In this document: positions 1-5,971 of the stretch, in pieces
Layout: every line of letters starts with the position of its first letter
Position numbering within the stretch: the stretch's first letter is position 1
Origin: Chloroflexota bacterium
GTDB lineage: Bacteria; Chloroflexota; Anaerolineae; JACRMK01
Direction of reading: 5' to 3'
Length of the DNA stretch: 12,955 bases
Assembly (NCBI GenBank): GCA_016200765.1
Contig: JACQEC010000047.1
Coordinates: forward strand, 1-12,955
Program-made: the position numbers and the translations under genes
The notes under the pieces: model-generated
Told to the model about the DNA's origin: nothing
Databases searched by the model: none
The model's input: only the letters and a program-made list of their open reading frames with translations

Positions 1-380
1 ACCGAGCGGAAGTCGCCGCCAAACAATTTTAAGGCGAGGTTGACGAGGATGATTTCCAGCCCGAACGTCAGCAGAAACGTCACCAGCAGGGGCGCGCGGA
101 TGACGTTGTTGATGATATAGCGCTGGATCAGGTATCCCAGCACGAAGAAGATGGCCATCGCGGGGATAACGGCGAGGAACGGGTCGAGGTGGAGCCGCTC
201 GAACCAGAAGTAGGTGAAGTAGGCGGCCAGCATCAGATACGCGCCGTGCGCGAGGTTGATGATGTTGAGAATGCCCCACACAATCGAGAAGCCCAACGCG
301 ACCAGCGCCAGCGTGCCCCCCAGCATCAGGCCGTTGACGATACTTTGCGGCAGGAGGTTAAAGAATTCTGTGAGCGACAC
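1..380 (-). CDS. livH: Branched-chain amino acid ABC transporter permease, LivH type (C-terminus outside window)
   Basis: This is the N-terminal 126 residues of an inner-membrane permease of the HAAT importer family, which moves branched-chain or other polar amino acids, amides or urea with a LivK-like binding protein, a second permease (LivM) and ATPases LivG/LivF. The start is GTG at 380, directly after an in-frame TGA and with AGAGG a few bases upstream. The family hallmark NIINLAHGA (residues 39-47) is present, and three hydrophobic segments are visible at about 14-38, 46-60 and 67-86, with a fourth beginning near 96. It lies 107 bp downstream of the binding-protein gene on the same strand and is probably co-transcribed with it. 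The gene runs off the left edge; family members are about 290 residues. The family call is firm; the exact substrate is not. Confidence 0.92.
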   Translation of the reverse strand, partial: MSLTEFFNLLPQSIVNGLMLGGTLALVALGFSIVWGILNIINLAHGAYLMLAAYFTYFWFERLHLDPFLAVIPAMAIFFVLGYLIQRYIINNVIRAPLLVTFLLTFGLEIILVNLALKLFGGDFRS

Positions 381-390
381 TCAGCCTCTA

Positions 391-467
391 TAGCCGATGG
401 CAGATAGCGAATAGCAGATAGCCAACCGCCATCAGCCAACCGCCATCAGCCATCAGCCATCAGCCAT
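391..467. repeat. Degenerate 7-bp tandem array between the importer genes
   Basis: Eleven consecutive 7-bp units run in exact phase. On the plus strand the units fit YNGCNNW; examples are CAGCCAT (three copies, 447-467), CCGCCAT, CAGCCAA, TAGCCAA and TAGCAGA. The array fills most of the 107-bp gap between the binding-protein stop codon and the LivH start and contains no credible coding region. Confidence 0.85.
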
Positions 468-487
468 TTGGGGTTCGCGGGTTATGT

Positions 488-1789
488 CTAGCGTTTGTCC
501 CAGGCCGGCACCGGGAATTGCGGCTTGGCTTCGGCCACGTCTGCCGGGAAGACGGTGCGCTTCTTGCCGTCGGTCTGCAACTGCTCGACTGCCATCGCCT
601 TGTAGACGTTGATGCCGCGGTCGTCAAACTTGATCAGGCCATAGAACGAGGTGAACTCCAGATTGACGAGCGCCGCGCGCACCTTCTCCGGCTCAATGGA
701 ATCGGCCTTCTCAATGGCTTTCTGGTAGGTGATCACAGCCGCGCTGGATTCGGCGGCCTGATAGGGCGGCTCGTAGCCGTACTTCTGCGTGAAGACCTTG
801 GCGTAGTTCTCCGGCGTCTTGAACACGTCGTTGCCGGTCAACTTCAGCGCCGGTGTCCACTGCGCGCCGGTGAAGATATAGTCGGCGTCCTTCTTCAGCG
901 AGTCGCGGAACTCCGGCGTGGCCGGGCCGACGCTGAACGCCCAGACTTTGGCGTTCACGCCGAGGTCCTTGCCCTGCTTGACGATCAGGATGGAATCTTG
1001 CAGGTGACCCGCGCCGAGGATGATGTCGGGGTTGAGGCCCTTCACGACCGTCAGGAGCGAGGAGACGTCTTTGGTCGCCGAGGGGTACTTCTCGTTATAG
1101 ACGACCTTCAGCCCCTTCGATTCGGCGTAGGCCTTGGCCCCATCGGCCACCTCTAGCGAGAAGATCTCGTTCTCGACGAGGATGGCGACCGTCTTGAGGT
1201 TCGGGTCGAGCGCGAGGGCCATCTCCAGCACGCCGCGCAGGTACATTTTGCCGGGGCTAAGGATGCCGAAGGAATACTTGAAGCCGCGGCTGAAGATGTC
1301 TTCGGCCGCGCCGTTGGCCTCGACCATCGGCACCTTGTATTTCTCGCTGATGACGGTGGCGTTGCGCGTCGGGCCGGAGCCGTAGGGGCCGAGCAGGAGG
1401 TTGACCTTGTCTTCGGTGATCAACTTCTCGGTCAGTTTGGCGCTCGTGTCGGGGTTGGATTCGTCGTCGTAAAACTTGATGGCGATCTGGTACGCCTTGC
1501 CGCCGACCTTGATGCCTCCGGCGGCGTTGACTGCCTCGACCGCCAGATCGTAGCCGTCCTTGGTGTACTTGCCCTCGTTGTTGGTCTTGCCGGTCAGCGA
1601 GACCGCCGCGCCAAAGGTGATGGTCCCGGCGAAGGTGGGGGCGGCCGGCGCCGCGGCTTTGGTCGCGGTGGGCGCGGCCTGGGCGGCGGGCGCCGTCGTC
1701 GGCGCGGATGTGGCTGGGGCGGTCGGGCCGCAACCGACCGCAATCAGGGCCAGTGCCAGCACGATCAGAACCACGAATTTCTTGAACAT
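488..1789 (-). CDS. HAAT-family ABC transporter substrate-binding lipoprotein (LivK-like)
   Basis: A 433-residue extracytoplasmic binding protein of the Peripla_BP_6 (LivK/LivJ) type, which captures an amino acid or related small molecule and delivers it to the LivH/LivM permease. I start it at ATG 1789 rather than the upstream ATG at 1858, because AGGAGG sits just upstream and residues 1-20 then form a clean lipoprotein signal (MFKK, a hydrophobic core, then IAVGC with lipid-modified Cys20). Residues 21-51 are an Ala/Thr/Pro linker typical of Chloroflexota lipoproteins. The fold begins at TITFGAAVSLTG, followed by VEAVNAAGGI and the LLLGPYGSG loop, as expected for the family. It is the first gene of the importer unit, behind a strong promoter. 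Substrate cannot be read from the sequence. Confidence 0.93.
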   Translation of the reverse strand: MFKKFVVLIVLALALIAVGCGPTAPATSAPTTAPAAQAAPTATKAAAPAAPTFAGTITFGAAVSLTGKTNNEGKYTKDGYDLAVEAVNAAGGIKVGGKAYQIAIKFYDDESNPDTSAKLTEKLITEDKVNLLLGPYGSGPTRNATVISEKYKVPMVEANGAAEDIFSRGFKYSFGILSPGKMYLRGVLEMALALDPNLKTVAILVENEIFSLEVADGAKAYAESKGLKVVYNEKYPSATKDVSSLLTVVKGLNPDIILGAGHLQDSILIVKQGKDLGVNAKVWAFSVGPATPEFRDSLKKDADYIFTGAQWTPALKLTGNDVFKTPENYAKVFTQKYGYEPPYQAAESSAAVITYQKAIEKADSIEPEKVRAALVNLEFTSFYGLIKFDDRGINVYKAMAVEQLQTDGKKRTVFPADVAEAKPQFPVPAWDKR

Positions 1790-1796
1790 GTCTCTC

Positions 1797-1802
1797 CTCC
1801 TA
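1797..1802 (-). promoter_or_regulatory. Ribosome binding site fixing the LivK-like start
   Basis: On the minus strand a near-perfect Shine-Dalgarno stretch (TAGGAGGAGA) lies a few bases before ATG 1789. The longer ORF start at 1858 overlaps the promoter -35 element and therefore cannot be used from that promoter. Confidence 0.8.
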
Positions 1803-1829
1803 AAATATCTGTGCCTGTTCCGTGTCAGG

Positions 1830-1858
1830 AATATACATGGAATGGGGGCCGTTGTCAA
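1830..1858 (-). promoter_or_regulatory. Sigma70-like promoter of the LivK-LivH unit
   Basis: On the minus strand a perfect -35 box TTGACA (1858-1853) is followed by a 17-bp spacer and the -10 box TATATT (1835-1830), which matches TATAAT at five of six positions. Transcription would begin near 1823, giving a leader of about 34 nt that includes the Shine-Dalgarno site. This is the strongest promoter match I see in the window. No operator is obvious. Confidence 0.75.
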
Positions 1859-1886
1859 TGGCGGCGGAGCGTCAATTTGCGGGAAG

Positions 1887-1936
1887 GCATCGGTTGGAAA
1901 CCGACGCCTATTCTTGGGAAACCCGCTGCGCGGGTT
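1887..1936 (+). repeat. Dispersed two-hairpin repeat, copy 1
   Basis: Hairpin 1 is TCGGTT-GGA-AACCGA. Hairpin 2 is AACCCGC-TGC-GCGGGTT (1920-1936). The sequence recurs at 5816-5865, where the second hairpin is AACCGGC-TGC-GCCGGTT. The same base pair is changed on both arms, so the stem is kept. A 21-bp block covering hairpin 1 also recurs inverted at 5929-5949. This is a REP-like element, not coding. Confidence 0.8.
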
Positions 1937-1973
1937 GGCACGCCGATCCGGAGGAGGATGTCATGGCGCGCGA

Positions 1974-2127
1974 GCGAAGCCATCTCCCCGCCAGATGCAG
2001 GAGATGCTTTCGTCGCACAAGGCGCTCGTCGGTTGGAGGGCAGGCTTCAGCCGGACAGGTCAGCGAGCCATCGCACCGGCTGAAGCCTGCCCTCCCAAGA
2101 CGCCGCCGCGCGATGACGCGCGTAACC
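1974..2127 (+). repeat. Long-hairpin dispersed repeat, copy A
   Basis: The core is a perfect 20-bp inverted repeat: left arm 2035-2054 (ending GGCTTCAGCCGG) and right arm 2076-2095 (starting CCGGCTGAAGCC), around a 21-nt loop. The flanks GCGAAGCCATCTCC-CGCC (1974-1992) and CCCAAGACGCCG...ATGACGCGC also occur around a second copy at 9760-9873. Direct 11-bp repeats GATGTCATGGC stand at 1957-1967 and 2154-2164, on either side of this copy. The 1790-2325 gap holds this repeat, the copy-1 hairpin repeat and the two promoters. I see no gene in it. Confidence 0.8.
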
Positions 2128-2251
2128 TAACCTTGTAACTCACGTTACGCCAAGATGTCATGGCTTCGCCGCCAAAGACGCTCTTCGCAACCCCGCGCGT
2201 AACATGAGTTTATAAGACCGATACTCGTCTTGGTAAAAATGGCCGCACCGG

Positions 2252-2280
2252 TTGACTAACGCGCCGACTTTCGGTAAACT
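2252..2280 (+). promoter_or_regulatory. Candidate promoter of the NACHT-FGE gene
   Basis: TTGACT (2252-2257, five of six matches to the -35 consensus) is followed by a 17-bp spacer and TAAACT (2275-2280, four of six matches to the -10 consensus). The predicted transcript starts near 2287 and gives a leader of about 39 nt before the ATG at 2326. It is a standalone promoter, suggesting the NLR-like gene is expressed independently of its neighbours. Confidence 0.6.
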
Positions 2281-2312
2281 GAATCGCAGTCGTTTTGCGG
2301 ATGATGTTCACC

Positions 2313-2319
2313 GGAGGTG
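2313..2319 (+). promoter_or_regulatory. Ribosome binding site that selects ATG 2326
   Basis: GGAGGTG lies eight or nine bases before ATG 2326. The alternative upstream GTG start at 2317 is part of this Shine-Dalgarno sequence, so it is unlikely to be the initiation codon. Confidence 0.75.
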
Positions 2320-2325
2320 CAACAA

Positions 2326-5300
2326 ATGGATCCCCTATTGATCTCTGCGCTCATCACCGGCCTCGCCACCGTTGCAGGCAACCTGCTTGAGAAACGCGTC
2401 CTTGGGCCTGCACTCGATACCACGATTCAGAAAGTGCAAGGCTTCACTCAATCGGATGACAATTACGCCGAGGGGCGGAAGGCCGTTGAAGACGCCATCT
2501 CCGCGGCCATTAACGACGCGATGCGGTACGCGGGCGAGACGGGCGCGCTTCAATACTTCCAGCGCATCCGCTTGCACGAGGTGATTGAGAAAGCGGCCAT
2601 CCGCGAGGAGATGATGCGCCTCGTGTTTCTCGCCACGTCAGACGACCCAACATTAGTGCCTGATGCGCTTCTCGACGCCTTGCACCTCAATCACGATCAG
2701 CGCCCCTCGCTTGCAAATCTCCTCTTCTACCTGCATCGCCGTCTGAATGCGTTGCCCGACTTCCAACCGCTGTTGGAAGCGACGCGCGATCAAGCCGTTG
2801 TGACGGAATTGAAGGGCATGGCGCGCGATTTGTCTGCGCTGGCGGGCGTGATTGACGATGGCGCGATGCGCGTGCGACTCGTCGAGCCAACGTGGAACCC
2901 TGAGCCATACCTGCGCTATCTCGCCAACGAGTGCAACCGTCTGCGCTTGAGTGTGATTGATCCGCAGTACGTCAAGCCATCGGGCGAGAACCGCATCGCG
3001 CTCATCGAGGTATACACCGATCTCGAAGTGACCACACCGGCACCGGTCAAACAAACAGTCGAGCGCCGGCACGTTGGTAAGGACGAGGCCACTTTAGGGA
3101 GCGAGCGCGAGCGTCGTCTCACGGCACTCGAAGCGGTTTCCGAACCGTTATCGCCGCGTGTCGTGTTGCTGGGCGACCCCGGTGGCGGCAAGTCCACCTT
3201 TGTCAACTACCTGGCGCTGTGCTTGACGAACGAAAGGCTCGAGCCGCAGGCAGGATGGATGAAACGCCTGCACGGATGGATGCAAGCCCCGTTGTTGCCT
3301 GTGCGCATTGTGTTGCGCGAGCTAATCGCGTGGGTGGACACGCAAAGCAACCCGCAAGCCCATGCGAAGACGCTTTGGGATTTCGTCGCACACGACCTCG
3401 TAGAACACGGTCTGGACGATGCGTTCAAGCCGCTCAAGCGCCAACTGCTTGAGCGCGGCGGTTTGGTGCTGCTCGATGGGCTGGACGAAGTGCCCGACGC
3501 CCATGCGCGCCGGACATTTGTCAAAGATATGGTCGAAGATTTCGCGCGGTCGTGCAGCCTGTGTCGTTTCGTCGTGACCTCGCGCCCCTACGCCTATCGC
3601 GAGCAGGGGTGGAAGCTCGAAGGCTTCAGCGAGCACACGCTCGCGCCGTTCAGCGCCGAGCAGATCGAAGGTTTCGTGGGTCGCTGGTACACGACAGTCG
3701 CTCCGTTTGAAGGGTGGAACAAAGCCAGCGCAGATGCGAAAGCCGACGAGTTGATTGCGGCCTGCCGCCAGCCGTATCTGTTTGAACTGGCAGAGCGTCC
3801 CTTGCTTTTGACCTTGATGGCGACTCTGCACACCTCGCGCGGCAAACTGCCCGACGACCGCGCCATGCTGTATCAGGACTGTGTAACGCTCATGTTGGAT
3901 TACTGGCAGCGCGGCAAAGGCATAGCAGCGCCGGGACAAGCGCAGACCCAAGATGGTGTGTTGAGCGTTTTGGGTTTGCCGCGCGATACACTGGAACAGG
4001 CGCTGAGTCAAGTGGCGTTTGAGGCGCACCAGCGACCGGCAGACCGCAAAGCCGGTCCGGCCAACATCAGCGGCGAGGAATTGCGCCGCGCGCTCGCGCC
4101 ATCGTTGGGCAACAGCCTCGACAAGGCAAACTCTGTGATTGCCTACATCCAGACGCGTGCGGGGTTGCTGGCCGAACACGGCGTGGATCAGTATACGTTT
4201 CCGCACCGCACCTTTCAGGAATTTCTGGCCGCGCGCTATGTGTTGAACTCTGAACATGTGCCATACGATCTGGCACAATGGGTGCGTGAAGATCGCGATC
4301 GGTGGCGCGAGGTCTATCTGCTGGCCGTAGGGCGTGTGCGCTCGACGATGTTCGGGCAAGCTGTCGCTTTAATCAATGCCCTGTGCGCGACCGAATATGA
4401 GGCGAGGCAGACGATTACCGACGAAGACGCGCTCGCGGCGCTACTAGCCGCACAGGCCGCCTGCGAAGTTCATTTGTACGAACAGACCAGTCGTTCGTAC
4501 CAGCAGACGCGCACCAAGTTGCAGAATTGGCTCGTCGGCATCATAGCGCAAGGCGCGCTGCCGCCGGTTGAACGCGCCGAAGCGGGGCGCTGGCTGAGCG
4601 CGCTGGGCGACCCGCGCGCGGACGTGACCTGTGACGTTCCCGTGACCGTGCCCGTCGGCGCGGGCGAGTTCACCATGGGGAGCGATCAATACGATGACGA
4701 GAAACCACAACATCTCGTAAGGTTGTCAGCGTATCGCATCGGCAAATATCCGGTGACGAACGCGCAGTATCGCCGCTTCGTGGCCGACGACGGCTACATG
4801 GACAAGTGGCGGCGCGGCGGCTGGACGGAGGCAGGCTGGCGATGGCGGGAAGAAAATCAGATCGAGAAGCCAGAGTATTGGGACAACCCGCAGTGGAATT
4901 TGGACAATCACCCTGTGGTGGGTGTCTCGTGGTACGAGGCCGTCGCATACTGCAACTGGTTGAGCAAAACGACAGGCCGCAAGTTTCATCTGCCGACTGA
5001 AGCCGAGTGGGAGAAGGCCGCGCGTGGAGAGGATGGCCGCGCATGGCCGTGGGGCAACGAGTTCGATACAGAGAAGGCGAACACCGCCGAGAGCAACATC
5101 AGTCGCACGACGGCGGTCGGGCTGTTCCCGTATGACAAAAGCCCGTATCAGGCCTATGACATGGCGGGGAATGTGATCGAGTGGTGCAGTAGTCAGGATA
5201 AGCCATATCCTTATCGTGCAGATGATGGGCGCGAGGATTTGACTGGCGATCATTCGCGTCAGGTGCGTGGCGGGTCGTGGGACCTCCACCAAGTCTACGC

Positions 5301-5376
5301 GCGCTGTGCCAACCGCTACGGGTACCAGCCGGACTTCCGTCTCTTCGTTATCGGGTTTCGTGTTGCCGAGTCGTAA
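2326..5376 (+). CDS. NLR-like NACHT NTPase with C-terminal FGE-sulfatase/C-type-lectin-fold domain; probable DGR target protein
   Basis: A 1016-residue cytoplasmic signalling-type protein. Residues 1-200 are mostly helical with a hydrophobic first ~20; I do not recognise an effector domain there. The NACHT NTPase has Walker A GDPGGGKST (283-291, Lys289) and Walker B LVLLDGLDE (Asp384 with Asp387/Glu388), then the helical region with the typical FPHRTFQEFLAARYV. Residues 773-1016 are an FGE-sulfatase domain: GEFTMGS, HPVVGVSWYEAVAYCNWLS, LPTEAEWEKAARG (from 889), MAGNVIEW and RGGSW...IGFRV. The tail lacks the paired active-site cysteines of true FGE, so a binding role in the C-type-lectin fold is likelier than catalysis. 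The gene has its own promoter, and a DGR-type reverse transcriptase remnant lies 139 bp downstream. This architecture (NTPase switch plus variable sensor) is that of a STAND/NLR immune or regulatory sensor; the ligand is unknown. Confidence 0.9.
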   Translation: MDPLLISALITGLATVAGNLLEKRVLGPALDTTIQKVQGFTQSDDNYAEGRKAVEDAISAAINDAMRYAGETGALQYFQRIRLHEVIEKAAIREEMMRLVFLATSDDPTLVPDALLDALHLNHDQRPSLANLLFYLHRRLNALPDFQPLLEATRDQAVVTELKGMARDLSALAGVIDDGAMRVRLVEPTWNPEPYLRYLANECNRLRLSVIDPQYVKPSGENRIALIEVYTDLEVTTPAPVKQTVERRHVGKDEATLGSERERRLTALEAVSEPLSPRVVLLGDPGGGKSTFVNYLALCLTNERLEPQAGWMKRLHGWMQAPLLPVRIVLRELIAWVDTQSNPQAHAKTLWDFVAHDLVEHGLDDAFKPLKRQLLERGGLVLLDGLDEVPDAHARRTFVKDMVEDFARSCSLCRFVVTSRPYAYREQGWKLEGFSEHTLAPFSAEQIEGFVGRWYTTVAPFEGWNKASADAKADELIAACRQPYLFELAERPLLLTLMATLHTSRGKLPDDRAMLYQDCVTLMLDYWQRGKGIAAPGQAQTQDGVLSVLGLPRDTLEQALSQVAFEAHQRPADRKAGPANISGEELRRALAPSLGNSLDKANSVIAYIQTRAGLLAEHGVDQYTFPHRTFQEFLAARYVLNSEHVPYDLAQWVREDRDRWREVYLLAVGRVRSTMFGQAVALINALCATEYEARQTITDEDALAALLAAQAACEVHLYEQTSRSYQQTRTKLQNWLVGIIAQGALPPVERAEAGRWLSALGDPRADVTCDVPVTVPVGAGEFTMGSDQYDDEKPQHLVRLSAYRIGKYPVTNAQYRRFVADDGYMDKWRRGGWTEAGWRWREENQIEKPEYWDNPQWNLDNHPVVGVSWYEAVAYCNWLSKTTGRKFHLPTEAEWEKAARGEDGRAWPWGNEFDTEKANTAESNISRTTAVGLFPYDKSPYQAYDMAGNVIEWCSSQDKPYPYRADDGREDLTGDHSRQVRGGSWDLHQVYARCANRYGYQPDFRLFVIGFRVAES
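5281..5352 (+). other. Candidate DGR variable region (VR) in the FGE domain
   Basis: This is the 3' end of the NACHT-FGE gene, residues 986-1009, just after the invariant RGGSW and ending before GFRV. The positions that vary in DGR targets of this fold are encoded by D GAC, L CTC, H CAC, V GTC, Y TAC, N AAC, Y TAC, Y TAC, D GAC, F TTC, L CTC, F TTC and V GTT. All 13 end in a pyrimidine, 12 of them in C, and all the residues belong to the set reachable by changing the adenines of AAC/AAT. This is the pattern left by adenine-specific mutagenic retrohoming. No template copy was found in the window, so the call rests on codon pattern, fold and the adjacent reverse-transcriptase remnant. Confidence 0.7.
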
Positions 5377-5388
5377 CTCCCTGTAGTT

Positions 5389-5423
5389 GGTTCTGAATTC
5401 TGCATACTGGGTTCTGTATTCTG
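5389..5423. repeat. Degenerate 7-bp tandem array after the NACHT-FGE gene
   Basis: Five in-phase 7-bp units fit NNWWCTG: GGTTCTG, AATTCTG, CATACTG, GGTTCTG, TATTCTG. It begins 12 bp after the stop codon, in the place where DGR cassettes often carry accessory genes or the template repeat. Confidence 0.75.
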
Positions 5424-5475
5424 ATGGGTTGCGCGCGAAGCGCGCCGGCGGCAAAAATTCAACCTCACCCCCTGG

Positions 5476-5502
5476 CCCCCTCTCCCTGGTGGGGAGAGGG
5501 GG
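5476..5502. repeat. C/G-rich palindromic dispersed repeat, copy 1
   Basis: An 11-bp perfect stem, CCCCCTCTCCC / GGGAGAGGGGG, closes a 5-nt loop (5487-5491). A close relative with a 10-bp stem lies at 5885-5910, and both copies are preceded by CCTCACCCCC. The hairpin ends 13 bp before the reverse-transcriptase start codon. It could act as a weak intrinsic terminator, but there is no following T-run. Confidence 0.75.
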
Positions 5503-5515
5503 AACGCTCGCAAGG

Positions 5516-5971
5516 ATGAAAACCTACAAACACCTCTACCCGCGCATCTGCGACTTCGAGAACCTCTATGCGGCGTATCGCGCGGCGCGCAAAGGGAAGC
5601 GCGATAAGGCGCAGGTCTATCGCTTTGAGTTCGGCGCCGAATCGGAACTGGTGCGCCTGCAAGAGGAACTGGCGGCGCAAACCTACCAGCCGGGGGCGTA
5701 CACCAACTTCCGCCTGAACGACCGCAAGCGGCGGCTGATCAGCGCCGCGCCGTTCCGCGACCGCGTCGTCCATCACGCGCTCTGTAACCTCGTCGAACCG
5801 ATCTTCGATAGAACGGCATCGGTTGGAAACCGACGCCTATTGGTATCAAACCGGCTGCGCCGGTTCGGCGAGCCTCACCCCCAACCCCTCTCCCAAGTAT
5901 GGGAGAGGGGAGCGGGTTCCCCATGGCGGCGTCGGTTTCCAACCGATGCTGATGTTTCCGTTATCCTGTGA
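5516..5971 (+). pseudogene. Truncated DGR-type reverse transcriptase (N-terminal remnant)
   Basis: Residues 1-99 (5516-5812) match the beginning of DGR-family reverse transcriptases: MKTYKHLYPRICDFENL, YRAARKGKR, LQEELAAQTYQPG, RLISAAPFRDRVVHHALCN and EPIFDR. The intact enzyme is roughly 300-400 residues and copies a template RNA into the variable region of the target gene with adenine infidelity. Here homology stops at Arg99. The frame stays open to 5971, but the last ~52 codons are translated repeat DNA (5816-5949) plus a short run into the exporter gene on the other strand. The catalytic YxDD region and the whole palm are missing, so it cannot be active. The start is ATG 5516; the frame is open further upstream but that part is repeat-derived, and only AAGG directly abutting the ATG resembles a ribosome site. 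It follows its presumed target gene on the same strand, the usual DGR arrangement. Confidence 0.85.
5816..5949. repeat. Composite inverted-repeat element at the reverse-transcriptase breakpoint
   Basis: The ends are identical 21-bp inverted copies (5816-5836 and 5929-5949) sharing the core ATCGGTTGGAAACCGACG. Inside are the second hairpin AACCGGC-TGC-GCCGGTT (5849-5865) and a palindrome CCCCTCTCCC / GGGAGAGGGG (5885-5910) related to the one at 5476-5502. The left end coincides with the loss of reverse-transcriptase homology, and the right end lies 12 bp from the exporter stop codon. The arrangement resembles a BIME (paired REP-like units) or a short non-autonomous element. No target-site duplication is obvious. 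Confidence 0.75.

Noticed and set aside
391..467. CRISPR array
   Set aside because: Units are 7 bp, contiguous and degenerate, with no spacers and no cas genes.
1790..1858. Longer LivK-like protein starting at 1858
   Set aside because: The extra residues precede a complete lipoprotein signal and overlap the promoter; ATG 1789 has an excellent ribosome binding site.
2209..2240. Small hairpin AAGAC...GTCTT as an operator upstream of the NACHT gene promoter
   Set aside because: The stem is only 5 bp and no regulator gene is adjacent; chance is likely.
2317..2325. GTG start for the NACHT-FGE gene
   Set aside because: The GTG is part of the GGAGGTG ribosome binding site for ATG 2326.
3322..4359. 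Long open frame opposite the NACHT gene (345 codons)
   Set aside because: Antisense shadow of a GC-rich gene with clear domain matches on the other strand; no recognisable motif or ribosome site.
4642..5376. Active formylglycine-generating enzyme
   Set aside because: The paired active-site cysteines after RGGS are absent and no sulfatase is nearby; a binding-fold role fits better.
5476..5502. Intrinsic terminator of the NACHT-FGE gene
   Set aside because: The hairpin is strong but lacks a T-run and belongs to a repeat family found again at 5885-5910; termination is possible but unsupported.
5387..5515. Upstream extension of the reverse-transcriptase frame (about 43 extra residues)
   Set aside because: The extension is translated 7-bp array and palindromic repeat; family homology begins exactly at Met 5516.
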